64,000 nt of DNA from Clavulina sp. PMI_390 (taxonomy: Eukaryota; Basidiomycota; Agaricomycetes; Cantharellales; Hydnaceae). The number at the start of each line of letters is the position of its first letter. Within the stretch, counting starts at the first letter, position 1. Both the position numbers and the translations under genes were made by a program. The notes under the pieces were generated by a model. That model was not told where the DNA came from. It saw only the letters and a list, made by a program, of their open reading frames with translations, and did no database searches. The stretch covers positions 211,236 to 275,235 of the forward strand of contig WIDE01000010.1 in assembly GCA_015039315.1 (NCBI GenBank). The letters are read 5' to 3'. Positions 42,101 to 53,823 of the stretch are shown one piece after another.

Positions 42101-44870
42101 AAGGGGCGATGCAAGGGAGGGAAGGTAAAAGCCACCAAGCGTCAGCAAACGCACGTATATAATCGACAATCAACACAACAAAAAGTCTGAAAATCCGTAG
42201 CAGCAATACAGCAGCAGCAGCACCACGGAATATAACGCCGGCGTTAAGCCACAAGCAAGTGAAAAACACAATTCACCAAGAAGAAGAAGGCAGGGTTTTT
42301 CCAGAGGGAGAGGAAGAGGAAGCCAAGTAGCAGGCAATAAGGGAGTGGTCGGTGGTCGTGGAGGAGGAAGCCCGAAGTCGGGGGCCCGTTAGGGGTTGGT
42401 CGGCTATAAGGGGAAGGTAGGTTTGTCCTCGCCCCCTACGCGTAACCGCCTCGACCATCACACGGGAGAAACCTCCACTCCCCGTCGACTCAACAACGGC
42501 ACAACCAAGTTGAACGACCACATGAAAAAAGAACCATCCTCCCCCCTTCATTATATCGCGATCAGCACCCGCGGCTTGGTTGATCGCCACACGGGAAGGG
42601 AAGAACGCAGCAACTCCTACTCTCCGTAATTATGGTACTCCATAGGAGTACACGTCAGAAGAGAGGAGACTGTGGCTGCGCTTCTCCGGATTGGAACCGC
42701 GAAACAAGTTTCGCCAAAGGAGGGCATCAAATGAAAAATGAAATGTGACATAATAGCACAAATAGCGATAGGAAAATAAAAAGCCAACAGAGGGATAGGA
42801 AAATAAGGCAACTCTCAAAAATTGAGAGATGAGATGCGACCGCATTGAAACTGAGCAAAAAGCGCCGAGAAAGAATACACCCAGGGAAACAAGTGCGAGA
42901 AACACAAAAAAGCAAAGTTGGATTGAACTGGAACTCACCCCAAGTTTGCCCGAGTTCTGTATCAGGGCTGAGATCGTCCTCGTTAATGCCGCCAGGCCCC
43001 GCCGCGCCTATCGAGCTCGCTGCGGCCCCGAGCTCTTCCTTGCACTCGTTATAGAGCTTGCGGATCCTATATATTGCACGAGGGAAGAAAGAAAAAAAAG
43101 GTTATAATTGATCGGCGGACAGGGAAGTGGTGCACGTCAGGGCACATCAGAAGATGAGTGTCCATCCCCCATTCCATTCCATGGTGAGTCGATCGCCGAC
43201 GCCGATAGATGAAAGGAAGGGAGGGGCCACAAACGAGAAAAGAATATAATGCGGGGCGAGCGAATAACGGAGCGGGAATTGATAACAATCATTTGGTGGA
43301 TGAAGGGTGATGACGAGAGAGTTGACGTGCAGTTCGATTATCGGATCGGATAAGGAAGGCGAATTGAACAATCAGGGATGAGGGACGGATGGAGGATGCG
43401 ATGGAATCGAATTTCCGAGAAAAAAAAAATGTCGCACGTCAGGTTCAGGTGTGATGACAATGACAGGCGACCCAGTCAGCAAGAAGGAAAAAAAAGGGAT
43501 CCACAACGCTGGGATCTCCGAATAGGCAAGCAAGCGAGGGAATGAAATATAATCGGGGGCGATGATGATTGATCATAAGCCCAAAGAAGGAAGGCAGAAA
43601 AGAAGGAAGAAAAAGCAGCGACAACAATGAATCCGGTCGTGGGGACGCCGAGCGCACACTCGTTGCATGTTGAGTTCGAGTGCGTGTGCATGTGGATCAT
43701 CAACAAAAGCGTGTCACAGCCACCCCGACGCCTTGGACCCTGGGCCACGAGAAGCAGCGTTGTCGATCCAAACACCGCCACTCAACTCTCCATTCACTCG
43801 GTGCCTCCGAATCTGCAAAGACGGAAGAAAGAGCACAAACGAGGGCCAAAAAAAGAAAAAACCCCCCAAAAAATCCAATGCACAAAGAAGAAAGAAAGAA
43901 AACGAGGCAGGAGGAAACACGCCACACGCACTTGTTGACCTTGTTCTTGACGCTGGTGCCGAGGAGGTCGATCGTCTTCTGGTCGGTAATGTCGAAGCGA
44001 TGGTCGTAGCGGAAGAGTTCACGTGCGATCTCGCGCTGGAGGTCGCTCTTTGGCATGCCGATCACGGCACGCGAGTGCTCGGCGGTGGAGGTGGCGATGA
44101 AGACGCCGGCCCAGAGATCGTTGGTATGGAGGAGCTCGATGAGGCGGTCGGTTAGTTCGCCTTCCTCCCATCTGACGGTGATGCCATGGGACAGTTTCAT
44201 GTTCATGCGATGTCGTAATATGGTCGTAATTGGTAGTAGTGGAGAGGAGAGGAGAAGGAGAGGGAAGGAGGAAGAAGATGGAAAGGATGACGATGGCCGA
44301 GGTAGGATTAGTGAGGGTCACGGGCGAGTCGGAACGTCGGTGCGGACAGGGCGAGATGGGGGGATAGATGAGATGAGATATAGATGGATGGATAGAGATA
44401 GATTGAGATGCACGAATATTACGAGGGACGCGCGTGGACGGTGGGAAGCGGGCAAGGAACCCAAAGTGGGAGGAGCCAAAGACCGATGATGATATACGGA
44501 AGGGGGGACACGGTACGTGCATCCATACACGCAGTATGCATATCAAGTAGCCGAGCAAGTCCGAACCGGGGAAGGCAGTGGTCGACGAGGGAGGGGAATG
44601 GAATGTATAGCACGAATAGCAGCAATAGCAGCAAGCGCGTCATAAACACATGTTCGGGGCAGGTTGGGAGAGAAGCACGTTACACAGTCAGTATACAAAC
44701 GCGTGACAACGACGACGAGAAGGAACGAAAGAGCAGCAGAGCTAATAGAGAGCATGTACGCACCGGACAGATACGCCAGTCTTGTCCTTGTTCTCTTTCT
44801 TGCCGGGGCCCCGGCCGCCCTTTTTGCGCATCCGGGGACTCTGCATCGAGTAGTCGTATTGCTCGTCCAT
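39116..44870 (-). CDS. putative Myb/SANT-like (trihelix-type) regulator (744 aa)
   Basis: Exons (transcript order): 44764-44870, 43932-44171, 42939-43066, 41393-41625, 40614-41234, 39116-40021; phases agree. The N-terminal part (about 36-160) is the only folded-looking region: V-R-W-E-E-G-E-L-T-D-R-L-I-E-L-L, Q-R-E-I-A-R-E-L-F, D-L-L-G-T-S-V-K-N-K, K-I-R-K-L-Y-N-E-C-K-E-E-L. This spacing of Trp and helices resembles fungal Myb/SANT-like DNA-binding domains, which is inference. The junction Q-T-W-A-R-V-K-E-K-L-P-Q-Y-I-Q-V-R-D-I-M follows. The rest is disordered: Gly, His and Ser runs, then a charged coiled coil (S-R-K-R-Q-R-E-E-E-Y ... R-E-M-L-R-L-Q-I-Q-L-E) and Gln/His stretches. Introns of 592, 865, 1313 and 592 bp contrast with 40-80 bp elsewhere. 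Likely nuclear. Confidence 0.7.
41626..41935 (-). other. possible alternative first exon inside intron 3 of the Myb/SANT-like gene
   Basis: An ATG at 41933-41935 opens a frame (M-D-G-S-Y-V-Y-S-P-Q-S, then Ser/Pro/Gln/His/Tyr-rich) that runs without a stop into exon 4 in the correct frame, through V-L-P-A-R-V-K-E-K-L-P. A TATA-like atctatatat lies about 70 bp upstream (near 42001-42010). A second promoter here would give a 689-residue isoform lacking the Myb/SANT-like part. Alternatively this is only low-complexity intron. Confidence 0.4.
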
Positions 44871-45907
44871 AAGGGGACTGAGCTGGCTTGCGATGAGTGC
44901 AGGCAGGTTGGGAGATGTTGAGGGGGTCGCGTAGAGGGAGATGATGGATAGCAGGAAAGCAACGATGTAGTAGGGTAGTAGGAGAAGTGGTGGTGCTAGT
45001 AGAAACGAACGAATGGTAGTGTTGGTTGGTGGTATAGTAGTAGTAGATCGGGGGTGTTGGGTGGACGACTGTGGGGGTGTCTGTTTAGGCGTCAAGGGCG
45101 GGTGGCATGTGCAACGGGCAACAGCAGCATACGTTTTGTGAACGAGAGTCAAGGGTATGTTTGAACACAGGAACCCGCTTGGGCAGGAGCCCGTAACTAA
45201 AAAAGCGGGTCGTCGGGGGGGAGATAGAGATGATGATCAACTGGTGTAATGGAGGGTAAGGGTCCTTGGGAGATGGGGGCTTCGTTCAGGAGTAAGAGCT
45301 TTTCGAAACCAGCGAGGGCGATTTGCGACTGAATTATCTGGACAGTATCACCGCCGGTGCTAGCTCTGGGCTACAGCGTCGAAAGGGATCCAAACGACGT
45401 CGAACTGGAGAGTGGAAGTTACTGGTTAAGTAGCGCGCTGAGCTCCGGGCGATGCTGCTGTTTGCAGGCAGGCCACTTTGCTTACCACGCCCGAGCCTCG
45501 AGGCTGGGGCGTGGCCGACCAGACTTGAGATCAGTGAACTGGACGACCGGACTCTCATCCCGGACTTTATTGCCCAGCGACGACCTGCATGCTCGCGGCC
45601 CTCCCAGCCTAGCCATCCTTTGCGCTGTCGTTGCTTATTCCCCCACAGAGCACGGATCGCCCGGGAAAACAGCTGCCCTTTGTTGCTTCTGCACCAGTTC
45701 TCAAAGACGGTGGCTGTGCAACTAGGTGCCATTATTCCCTAAACAGGCAAGTCCCGATTCGAGTCACGCCCCTTCACTCGGATGAGCGTGTGACGCGTGA
45801 CATAAGCCACAGCCTTTCATCACACACACACTGCTTCATTGCTCAATATCTAACCAAGGTCCGAGCGTACGAAGGGCGACTACAAGAGAGCAGCAGTAAG
45901 AGACAGA
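44871..45907. promoter_or_regulatory. 1-kb divergent 5' region
   Basis: Lies between the starts of the Myb/SANT-like gene (44870, -) and the single-exon gene (45908, +). It should hold both promoters and the 5' UTRs. No specific site identified; short open frames are not supported. Confidence 0.5.
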
Positions 45908-47788
45908 ATGGCGACACACTACATGAAACCTCGGCGTGCTCCTGTCTCTGGTGCTGCTGGCACTAGCGCCGACGCACCCAGCGACTGCGGCCTCGATCCC
46001 GCTCCCAAACGAGAGCCGCTCCCACTGCCGCCAGAAGCCTCCATCCTCGTCTTCCCATCCCGAGCCCCTTCAGAGCCACCGTCTTCCCCATCACCGTCAC
46101 AAACTGCTGCTGTTGCTGAGACGAGCCCGGGGTACCGCCGCGGATCTACTGCCCGAACGTCAACGACATCCATCCCGACGTCTCTCATCTCCTCGGTCGA
46201 CAGGCGGCCCCTGTCGTCCACCTCGCGCTCGCTCAGCCCCAGTGGAGACTTTTCTTCATGGCAGGACGAAACGAATGACTCTGCTTTGCGATTCCTTGCC
46301 GGTCCATCATCAAAGAATTACCAGAGCAGCCTATTGACGCACGACCGCGTCGCGCAAATCGAGTCAGTCCGCGATCCTGTGCACGGCTGGCCACAACATC
46401 GGTCCTCTACAACTGCTGCCAATAATATTCATCACAACCCCGCATCTTCTTCGCTGAGCCCCAATAACAATAACAACAATATTAATCTTCATCTTAACCG
46501 CAATTCACATGCTGCTACCAGTCCATTATCGCCCTCGTCGGACCTCCTTCTACGAACAGAGAGTGCAGCACTGCTGAGCGACGATAATGATGTCGAGCTC
46601 TGGGACTGGACGTCATCCGCTGCATCTGGCGGGTCAGGCTCAGGAGAACCTTCGCCTGCAGGCTCGAGGCCCATCTCCTTACTTGATGGCCGTCGCCCGC
46701 TCTCGCCGCTCCGCCCCGAGCACGAACTCGCGCGTGGCCTAAACATGTCTATCACCCCCGCTCGCGGTCGAAGGGAGCGAGAGAGAAGGGCGACGGCCGA
46801 CATGAGCGCGTCGATCGTCAGCACACAGTACCAATCTGCTTCGTCCCAATTCTACGTCTCGGACGACGAAGACGAGGATGGTGGGCTTGGCGATGGTGGT
46901 ATTACGTCGGAGGCGGAGCTGCTATCTTCGCCGTCCGTGGTGACGTCAACGGATAGTGAAGAGGATTTCGAGAGCATGTTCTTCGTCGCGCTCAAGACGC
47001 GTCGAACTAATAATGCCCTCAACCTCTTGCATGTCGATCCTCACGCTAAAGGCGGGCTATACCGCCGCCAACCACTTCCTCGCCTCCCACTCTCCACACT
47101 CGAACGGCACGTCCCTCTCTCCCCACCACCCTCAGCCTCCCAACCAGGCCAAAGACAAGGGCGTTCCGTGACATCATACGGCACATCATCATTCTTCACG
47201 CCAAAACTCCTTCCTCTGCCCTTCGAGTCCATCCTGCGCTTCCTCTTCTTCTCCCTCCCACTCTCGTTCTCTTCATCATTCGAGGCGGAAGAAGAGTACG
47301 ATGACGCAATGCATACGCTCAACTTGATCAAGCAGACGAATGGGCGCCCGCACCCGGATAATCCCGAGGGCTTACCCCCCACGGGTCTCTTCCTCATCCC
47401 TATTTGTGCACCTCCTACTACTTCTTCTGACAGTAAGAAGATGGGAGATGGGGATGGAGAGTTGATGGATGAGAAGAGTGCGATGAGGATGTTTATGAAT
47501 GGGGAGGTGCGCGTTGCTGTTCGTGGAGTAAGGCGTGGTCTGCGCGCTCGGGCACTTTCATCCATTGAAGAGGAAGAGAGCGCGAGCGAGGATCGGGTCA
47601 AGTTGGATCCACAAGTTCAGAGCATTAGCAGCAGCAGTGGTGGTGGCGATGATGCTGGTAGTGATGTACCTCGAGTTGGTGAGGAAACTGATGCTGGACC
47701 TCCTACTACACTCGCCTCTGCTGGCGGACTGCTCGTTGGGGTTGCGCGTCTGCCGTATGACCTCGCTAGGTCTGTGCTGCGACTGTGA
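45908..47788 (+). CDS. disordered protein of unknown function, single exon (626 aa)
   Basis: One uninterrupted frame from ATG 45908 to TGA 47786-47788. I do not recognise a family. The first 330 residues are Ser/Pro/Ala-rich with an Asn run (N-N-N-N-N-N) and an acidic patch (S-D-D-E-D-E-D). A central segment E-E-D-F-E-S-M-F-F-V-A-L-K-T-R-R-T-N-N and L-P-L-P-F-E-S-I-L-R-F-L-F-F-S-L may be the only structured part. Near 440-480, Y-D-D-A-M-H-T-L-N-L-I-K-Q and the C-terminal V-G-V-A-R-L-P-Y-D-L-A-R-S-V-L-R-L look helical. Lack of introns is unusual here, but length, codon-like composition and the start context (agacagaATGG) support a real gene. An unrecognised in-frame intron cannot be excluded. 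Confidence 0.65.
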   Translation: MATHYMKPRRAPVSGAAGTSADAPSDCGLDPAPKREPLPLPPEASILVFPSRAPSEPPSSPSPSQTAAVAETSPGYRRGSTARTSTTSIPTSLISSVDRRPLSSTSRSLSPSGDFSSWQDETNDSALRFLAGPSSKNYQSSLLTHDRVAQIESVRDPVHGWPQHRSSTTAANNIHHNPASSSLSPNNNNNNINLHLNRNSHAATSPLSPSSDLLLRTESAALLSDDNDVELWDWTSSAASGGSGSGEPSPAGSRPISLLDGRRPLSPLRPEHELARGLNMSITPARGRRERERRATADMSASIVSTQYQSASSQFYVSDDEDEDGGLGDGGITSEAELLSSPSVVTSTDSEEDFESMFFVALKTRRTNNALNLLHVDPHAKGGLYRRQPLPRLPLSTLERHVPLSPPPSASQPGQRQGRSVTSYGTSSFFTPKLLPLPFESILRFLFFSLPLSFSSSFEAEEEYDDAMHTLNLIKQTNGRPHPDNPEGLPPTGLFLIPICAPPTTSSDSKKMGDGDGELMDEKSAMRMFMNGEVRVAVRGVRRGLRARALSSIEEEESASEDRVKLDPQVQSISSSSGGGDDAGSDVPRVGEETDAGPPTTLASAGGLLVGVARLPYDLARSVLRL

Positions 47789-49942
47789 CGAACGAGTCGC
47801 TCTACCATGTTTCAATTGCGTCTTCTTCGTGCATCAACTATTTATCACTGGGTCTTTCGTTTTCGTCTTTCGTATTCTTTCTGTACAACGCTCATTCCTG
47901 CTTTAGCATTACCACCCATGACTTTTGTACCTGTATATATCCCCTACTCTTTTCTCCGCCTATCATCAACATCTCACCGCATTTCGCTTCATTGTGTAGT
48001 ATATTCATAGATGCATATCCTTCTTTCATTCTCGTCTGCATGGGATGTCGGTATTTCAAACGGCACCATCTTCACTTCGCCAAACGTTCTCCTCTACGTT
48101 ATGGTCAATCACATTCCACCTTCCACCTTCCGCAGCCTCAACCCCAACCAACCTTCTCGTTTCACCTCTCACTGTATTGTACATAGCCGAACCACCCTCA
48201 CCTAATCATAGAACACCACGACCCTTTCATGCGCATGCTCAGACGGCGAGATCATCGATCTCTGACCGCTGCGCGTCGGAAACTCCAACAAGCTGACTCG
48301 GGCCACCACGGAGTTTCCGAAACACCCTACCTACCCCAGCCAGCGCCAACGGGGGTGTATGCTCCCGCGTCCCCGGTCGCTGGTGTATAGAATTACGATC
48401 GATGTGTGTGAGTGCGCCCAGGCATCAAACAAACTAACATCGTACGAGCGAGAGAAGAAGCTTCCAGCCCGGGCTTGCAGAATGTTCCACTGGCAAGTCA
48501 AGGGTCCGCCCACCCAGGACGAGAGATGAACTTGGCCACTCGATTTGCGCCACAGGGAAAGGGTACCAACTGCCTCCGAGGGTCGCTCGTCCTTAGCATA
48601 GGCAAAGGACGCCGGGGAGTGAGTTGGGTGAATTAGAGTGTTCAAAAATCAAAAATCTCGGTGCCGCCTAATGCAGTTGGGCGATCAGCAGGGAGGCAAC
48701 AGGCACGCGGCCGAATGTGTGGTAGCCACGATCAGTGACGTACAATGGTCACCCATTTCCAGCCGATTCCGAGGCGTGCGTGTGCCGGTGTATTGGCCGG
48801 GATTTCACGAGGCCGATGGATTGCTTCTGATGAAAGTCAGGAGGAGTGGAGGGGTGGGGAGTGGGTGGGTAGTAACATTGTTCGTCAAATGGGCAAATCA
48901 TCTCAATGACGATCTAACATCACCATCATCATCGTCATCGCTCTGCATCTCGCACACCGGAACTCGTGGGCGCCAGGATACTAGAATGCTGCGCTGCTTG
49001 TGTGAAGTGCGAGCGTGCTGCACATCAAGATTGTTGTTTCATCTGGGAAAAGGGTTTAAGGAGGAGAGGCTTTCGCCACGCTTCATTCGCGCTCGGCGTG
49101 TGATGGTACGAGGCAACGAGCATTTCTCACTCGATTCATCGCTATTGGGGAGCTCGGGAAACGCGGACAGGAAGCCCGATGGAATGTTCTAACCCCGCCT
49201 TCTTTCGATAACTTGCACTCCCGGACGCGCATGCGTTCCAGGGCAGGCAGGCACCATAACCCCAACTCCAGTTCAGAATTGATCAGAAAATGACTTGCCA
49301 CCTGCCAACACCACGTGTGCCACGCGTGCGCCCGTAAAGGTGCGACTCAGTGACTCCGCAGCGCAAATACCGCGACCAGAGGGCAAATGTTGGTTGAGCA
49401 GCAGTTCAATAATTGAGCGACTAACCTAAAGACTAGTGCCACCGGGACTTTTAGCCACAAATTCAGAACTTTACGGTAGCCAGCAACGGGCGAACGCGGC
49501 GTCGACTTCCAAGGAAACAGAGATCTAGATTTTGTCCCAAGATCATATTCGGCACACACGCCTGAGGGCCAAGCATGACTGTACATATGTCCTTCTGCTG
49601 AGGCAGAGCATCACGCGAGAGCGCCGAGCTTAGGAGTTTGAGTGCTAGCCGATTAGTCCTCGGCCGGGCTTCCGGGTACCAGAATGCCGTCAACTTGGTC
49701 AATCCGCAGAACTCGAACTGGAGGCGCACACCAAAATGGCAAAGGAAGGAAAAGGGTCTCTTACTTGAAGAAAGAAGAAGACGTTCCACGCAGAACGCAG
49801 TGGATCATTTAGCATGCGCTTGATGCAAGGGGTGGGTTCTCTAGGTTCCCCTATTGGGTCATGGCTCTTACACATTCACATTCCGTTCTATACCGACCAT
49901 AGCGATGAATTGAGCATACGAGCATGGTCCTAAACTAACAAA
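47789..49942. other. 2.1-kb intergenic region
   Basis: The first 400 bp are T/C-rich on the plus strand and probably contain the 3' UTR of the preceding gene. The remainder shows no supported gene; a 184-codon plus-strand frame (48638-49192) has no recognisable features. No tRNA cloverleaf found by eye. Confidence 0.5.
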
Positions 49943-52900
49943 TCACCGAATTGATACCGCACTAGTCAACCGTGCTTCGAGTAGCTGATCAAGCAGTTCA
50001 GTACATTCCGCTGCCTGCGCGCGAACAATTCCGTCGACGTCTGTATCGCCGACATAGCTAACCACTCGGCGTATTCGGCGCATCGACTCCTCGTTCAGTG
50101 GGGATTCAACCTCTAGCGTAGGATTGGTTGAAATGGAAGTAATGAGGATGTTGGGTGATTTGGTATTAGAAGTAGAGGCCGAACGCTCGGCAATCTCGTA
50201 CAGCCGGATAACTGCGGCTCTGAGGAGTAAAGAGAGGAAGTGCAGAGCCGAACGACGAAGTGTTGGAGCTTTGGAAGACAACGTGAGGGCAGGGACTGCA
50301 TCTTCTTCCTTGTGGCGGGCTGCATTTAGATTTATGGTAGAGTCTTCTCCATCCGGAACGACCCGTTTGTCCTCCGTCACCGCATTCAGGAGCGACTCGG
50401 AATCTAGCTCCGCATTCTTCGGGGATGCTGACTGTTCGCCCTTTGTGTTTAGAGCTGATGCGGGCCGCTCTCCACCATGCCTTGAAGTTGAGGCCGCCAC
50501 AAAGGAGACGGACTCTAGCTGAAGGAGGTCCACCATCCCTGATGTGAGCTCTTCGGCCCACGGAAGAAGGGCGATAGAAGACACCTCCGCGGAGGTTGCT
50601 AGGACGGAAATAGCAGATGAGCGGAGATTTGTGGGCAGGAACTTCGAGCGGAACAGATGGCTGAGTCCCGGCACGAGGATGTCAGCTGGTAGAGAAGTTT
50701 CATATATCAGCAACAAAGGCAGTTTCCAAACAGAACAGAAAAGAACAGTTTCAAAGACGCAGGACACGCACCATAAGCAGGAAGAGTTTCTCCGCATCGT
50801 CGAACTACCTGGACCAATGCCTCTCCAACACGTAGTCTCTTGTCGAGTTCTGTTTTAGACATCGACCCATTCCTCACACTCTCCCCATTGGCATACACAT
50901 CCATTAACCGCACAAGGATCCCTCGTCCGAGGCGGTCAACCATGGCTGACAACCCTTGAACCGCATTCAGAAACACGAAACTATCCTCATCCTGCACGGA
51001 TTGCATAAACACGTCAAGAATCGCCGGGACCAACGCCGGGTCAAGTTCCGTAGCAGCAGCAGAGGCGGCGATGGGGCGTGGCGGAATGATGAGTTGCCTC
51101 AACATGAGGAGACCGTGTGCACGCACGGGGAGTATGGGATCCTGGACCAGTTTCAACGCTTCTTGGAAGATTTCGTGATCTGAGCGACGAGCAGTGGGAA
51201 GCGTTTGTCCTGTGGCACTAGAAGCGTTGCGAGCGGTAATGACCAGTCGTGCTTCTTGCGAAGTTTTCCGAATCGTCTCGCTCTGGTGATCCGTCAGAGC
51301 TTCAAGGTGCGAGAAGATGACTTGCAAGAGTGGCGTTGTCGTTGGTGAAGTGTCAGGATTGCCTGAGAAATAACGCGTTTAGGGCTGGGCTCGAATCTAG
51401 CATTCGTACGAATCTGTGATAATAACGAACCTTCGAGAATCGCTAGCAAGAGATTCAATGCGGTGAAGAGCATGTCTTGCCTGGTAGGAACACCATCAAC
51501 GGGATGTCCCTCGTCTTCCTCGGTTTCAATCGGGCCATCGTCCTCGTCCTCGTCGTCGCTATCGACGAGCTTGTTATCAGGGCGCTGCTCGGTAATTAGC
51601 GTCGCTGACGTCTGCGGTGGTTCTAACGCATGAGCAACAAAACTCAGAATGTGGTTAACATCTTGCAGAATCGACGATCCCAATTGCTGGATCATCTCCA
51701 AGACTACATTGAGAAGCAATATTGTTCTATTACCAGGGACGAAGAGATGAGGTGAGCTTCTGCGAGACGAGTGGTGCAGGGAGATGCCGGTTAGCTCACT
51801 GCATAGGGGTGGATTCCACCTCCGGGGAAACTCGGGCCTGATACTCATCAAGGCAGCGAACAAAAAGTGCACCGGAAACCTCCTTTCTCCCAAGGTCCTT
51901 TAGCACGCCTATTACATGCACTGGGTCGGGCCATAACTCCAGGCCAACGTCGTTGAGAGAGGTATCGCCAGTCAAGACCAAATCTTGTTTGTCTGGACCA
52001 TTCGTTGGTATTCTAGAGGATAAGGGGCTAAGGACCCGGGGATTGCACGGCTCAGGGCGGAGAGCTTACCGAGCAACAATGATGGGCACCCCAATACGAA
52101 GCGCCCACCCTTTGAGAACACTCCCTGACACCAATACACTACCATCATCCATTCCCCATCCAGCTGTTCCTCGAATGATATTCCACCATCCTTTGACAAC
52201 GTCCCGAGCAGCCGCTATGCGACTCCACGTGATTAGCAAGCCCCGTGCTTTTTCTTGGAGCGCAGCATCGCTAATCACACCACGCCGCTTTTCAAGGAAC
52301 GCAACAAGGGAGTACAACGGCGTGATGATCGGGTAGAGAAGCAAGTGAATCATAGCTGGCGATGGATCCGCATTCAAAAAGAGAGCGTTAAAGATTGTAA
52401 TGCTTTCAGAAACGGTGATTCCCGAGTTTTGGGGAGAATTTATCTGCTCAACCAGCGCAGGAGGATTTTCGGGCGCTACTAGGAACGGAGTGCAGAGGAT
52501 TTGACGCAGCACAGGTGTTACGATCTCGGCGGGGGCTCGTTTACTCATCATTCGAGCCAATGTGAATGATGCGGCACGGACGTAACTACGCGGCATGGCT
52601 GGCTGTGTAGAAGAACCTCCTGACCCTTGTGATTTGAGGATCTCGATGAGCTTCGGCACCACAATATCATAGTATGCCTGGGCCCCGGCCAACAAATGCC
52701 TTTAGAGAGTATATTGGAGGATTGGTCATAAATGCGCACCTTTGTTTGCATATTGTGCGGCGGTAACGTCAAAAGCCGAGCGATCTGTTCTAGTTTGGAT
52801 AAAGGTGCATCTACGAGCATAAATTGTATCGTTCGTCCTATGCATGCCGTCTCAGATTGCACACGAACCTTCACCGATATCGGACTCATCAAACATTGCA

Positions 52901-53801
52901 AAAAAGAGCCCAGTCACCCCGTCTTGGCGGAGAATCTGCTCGCTAAGTAGCCTGGAGCATAGTTTACGCGTAGGTTCTGGGAGAGAACGACGGGAAGGGC
53001 TGGCTGTCATTGTTGTACCCAGTGCTGCGACAATCTGAGACGCGGCGATCCTATATAGGGCTGAATGTCCACAACCATGACATGAAGAATATAAGGGAGA
53101 TAAAACTTACCGATGGAGTGAGTCCGAGACATCACTTTGCAGCTCATCCACAATATCGAGGGCCGACGGATGAAGGCGATGTTCTTCCCGGAGAGACATT
53201 AACAGAAGTGAGGGACGAAATAAATCCACCAAATGATATGATATTATTGCTTGTGTGATTTGAGTCCTCGCAGCAGCTTGAGAGGACGTCGATGGTGTAG
53301 ATGTCGAGACTGACTCTTGCATATGAGCTGGGAAGACAAATCTCCATAGACGGCGAACTTGCGAAGCCAGCTGGTCACATCTAATTTCTTTGACAGCCGT
53401 TGAAGATCCCAATTGATCGCATATGTGGATGAGCTTTGGCTCTATATTCCATCGAAAGGTGATCGAGAGCAGAGTTCGGAGCTGTACGAGATCTCGTGTG
53501 CTGAGAAGTGACGCTAAAGAGGGTATAAATGTTTCATATCATAGCATGGAGTACCATTATACACAATAAGACCTTGATTCCCATCAATGTTTTCTTGGAC
53601 TTGCTCGAGGATGCTCAAGCTGAGTAAAGCTGTGTCAGATTCCACTGAATCCGTGAAGTCAGGTGGTGTAGTCCTCAGCACAGCACATGCATCTCGAACC
53701 CGTGACTCAAGAATCTCTCTGACATCTTTCGTAGTACCTGAAGCCTTACTGGCGCCTGCGAGAATAGCGGCGGCCTGCAACAGCTCGTCGAGGGAAGGCA
53801 T
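49943..53801 (-). CDS. RTP1: Rtp1/TANGO6 homologue, Pol II nuclear import factor (1122 aa)
   Basis: Exons (transcript order): 53573-53801, 53111-53513, 52869-53050, 52740-52810, 52070-52677, 51800-52012, 51431-51759, 50772-51362, 49943-50685. Rtp1 is a HEAT-type helical protein that helps bring RNA polymerase II into the nucleus (yeast Rtp1, animal TANGO6). The RTP1_C1 region is clear at about 740-860: L-V-Q-D-P-I-L-P-V-R-A-H-G-L, D-E-D-S-F-V-F-L-N-A-V-Q-G-L, R-L-R-V-G-E-A-L, G-E-T-L-P-A-Y. RTP1_C2 follows (L-R-S-S-A-I-S-V-L-A-T-S-A-E, L-R-R-S-A-L-H-F-L-S-L-L-L-R, D-T-D-V-D-G-I-V-R-A-Q-A). An acidic stretch (D-S-D-D-E-D-E-D-D) lies in exon 7. Intron 6 is only 40 bp (51760-51799). The length is close to the yeast protein plus insertions. 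The start codon is 22 bp from that of RIO1. Confidence 0.92.
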
Positions 53802-53823
53802 CGGTACCGAGATCACGTGATCG
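53802..53823. promoter_or_regulatory. 22-bp divergent spacer built from two palindromes
   Basis: Between the two start codons lie CGGTACCG (53802-53809) and GATCACGTGATC (53811-53822), both perfect palindromes; the second holds the E-box CACGTG, the core bound by bHLH factors such as Cbf1. Symmetric sites suit control of both genes, but transcripts must start inside one another's coding region or this is transcribed leader, so the role is inferred. Confidence 0.6.

Noticed and set aside
41283..42269. Overlapping long minus-strand frames (328 and 187 codons) over the same stretch
   Set aside because: Only the frame that enters exon 4 in phase makes sense; the others are by-products of repetitive Ser/His/Pro-coding sequence.
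45740..45800. T-arm-like gattcgagtc suggesting a tRNA
   Set aside because: The flanking 5-bp stem does not pair and no anticodon arm or acceptor stem can be folded upstream.
48638..49192. 184-codon plus-strand frame
   Set aside because: Mixed composition, no motif, no supportive splice structure; likely chance in a GC-moderate intergenic region.
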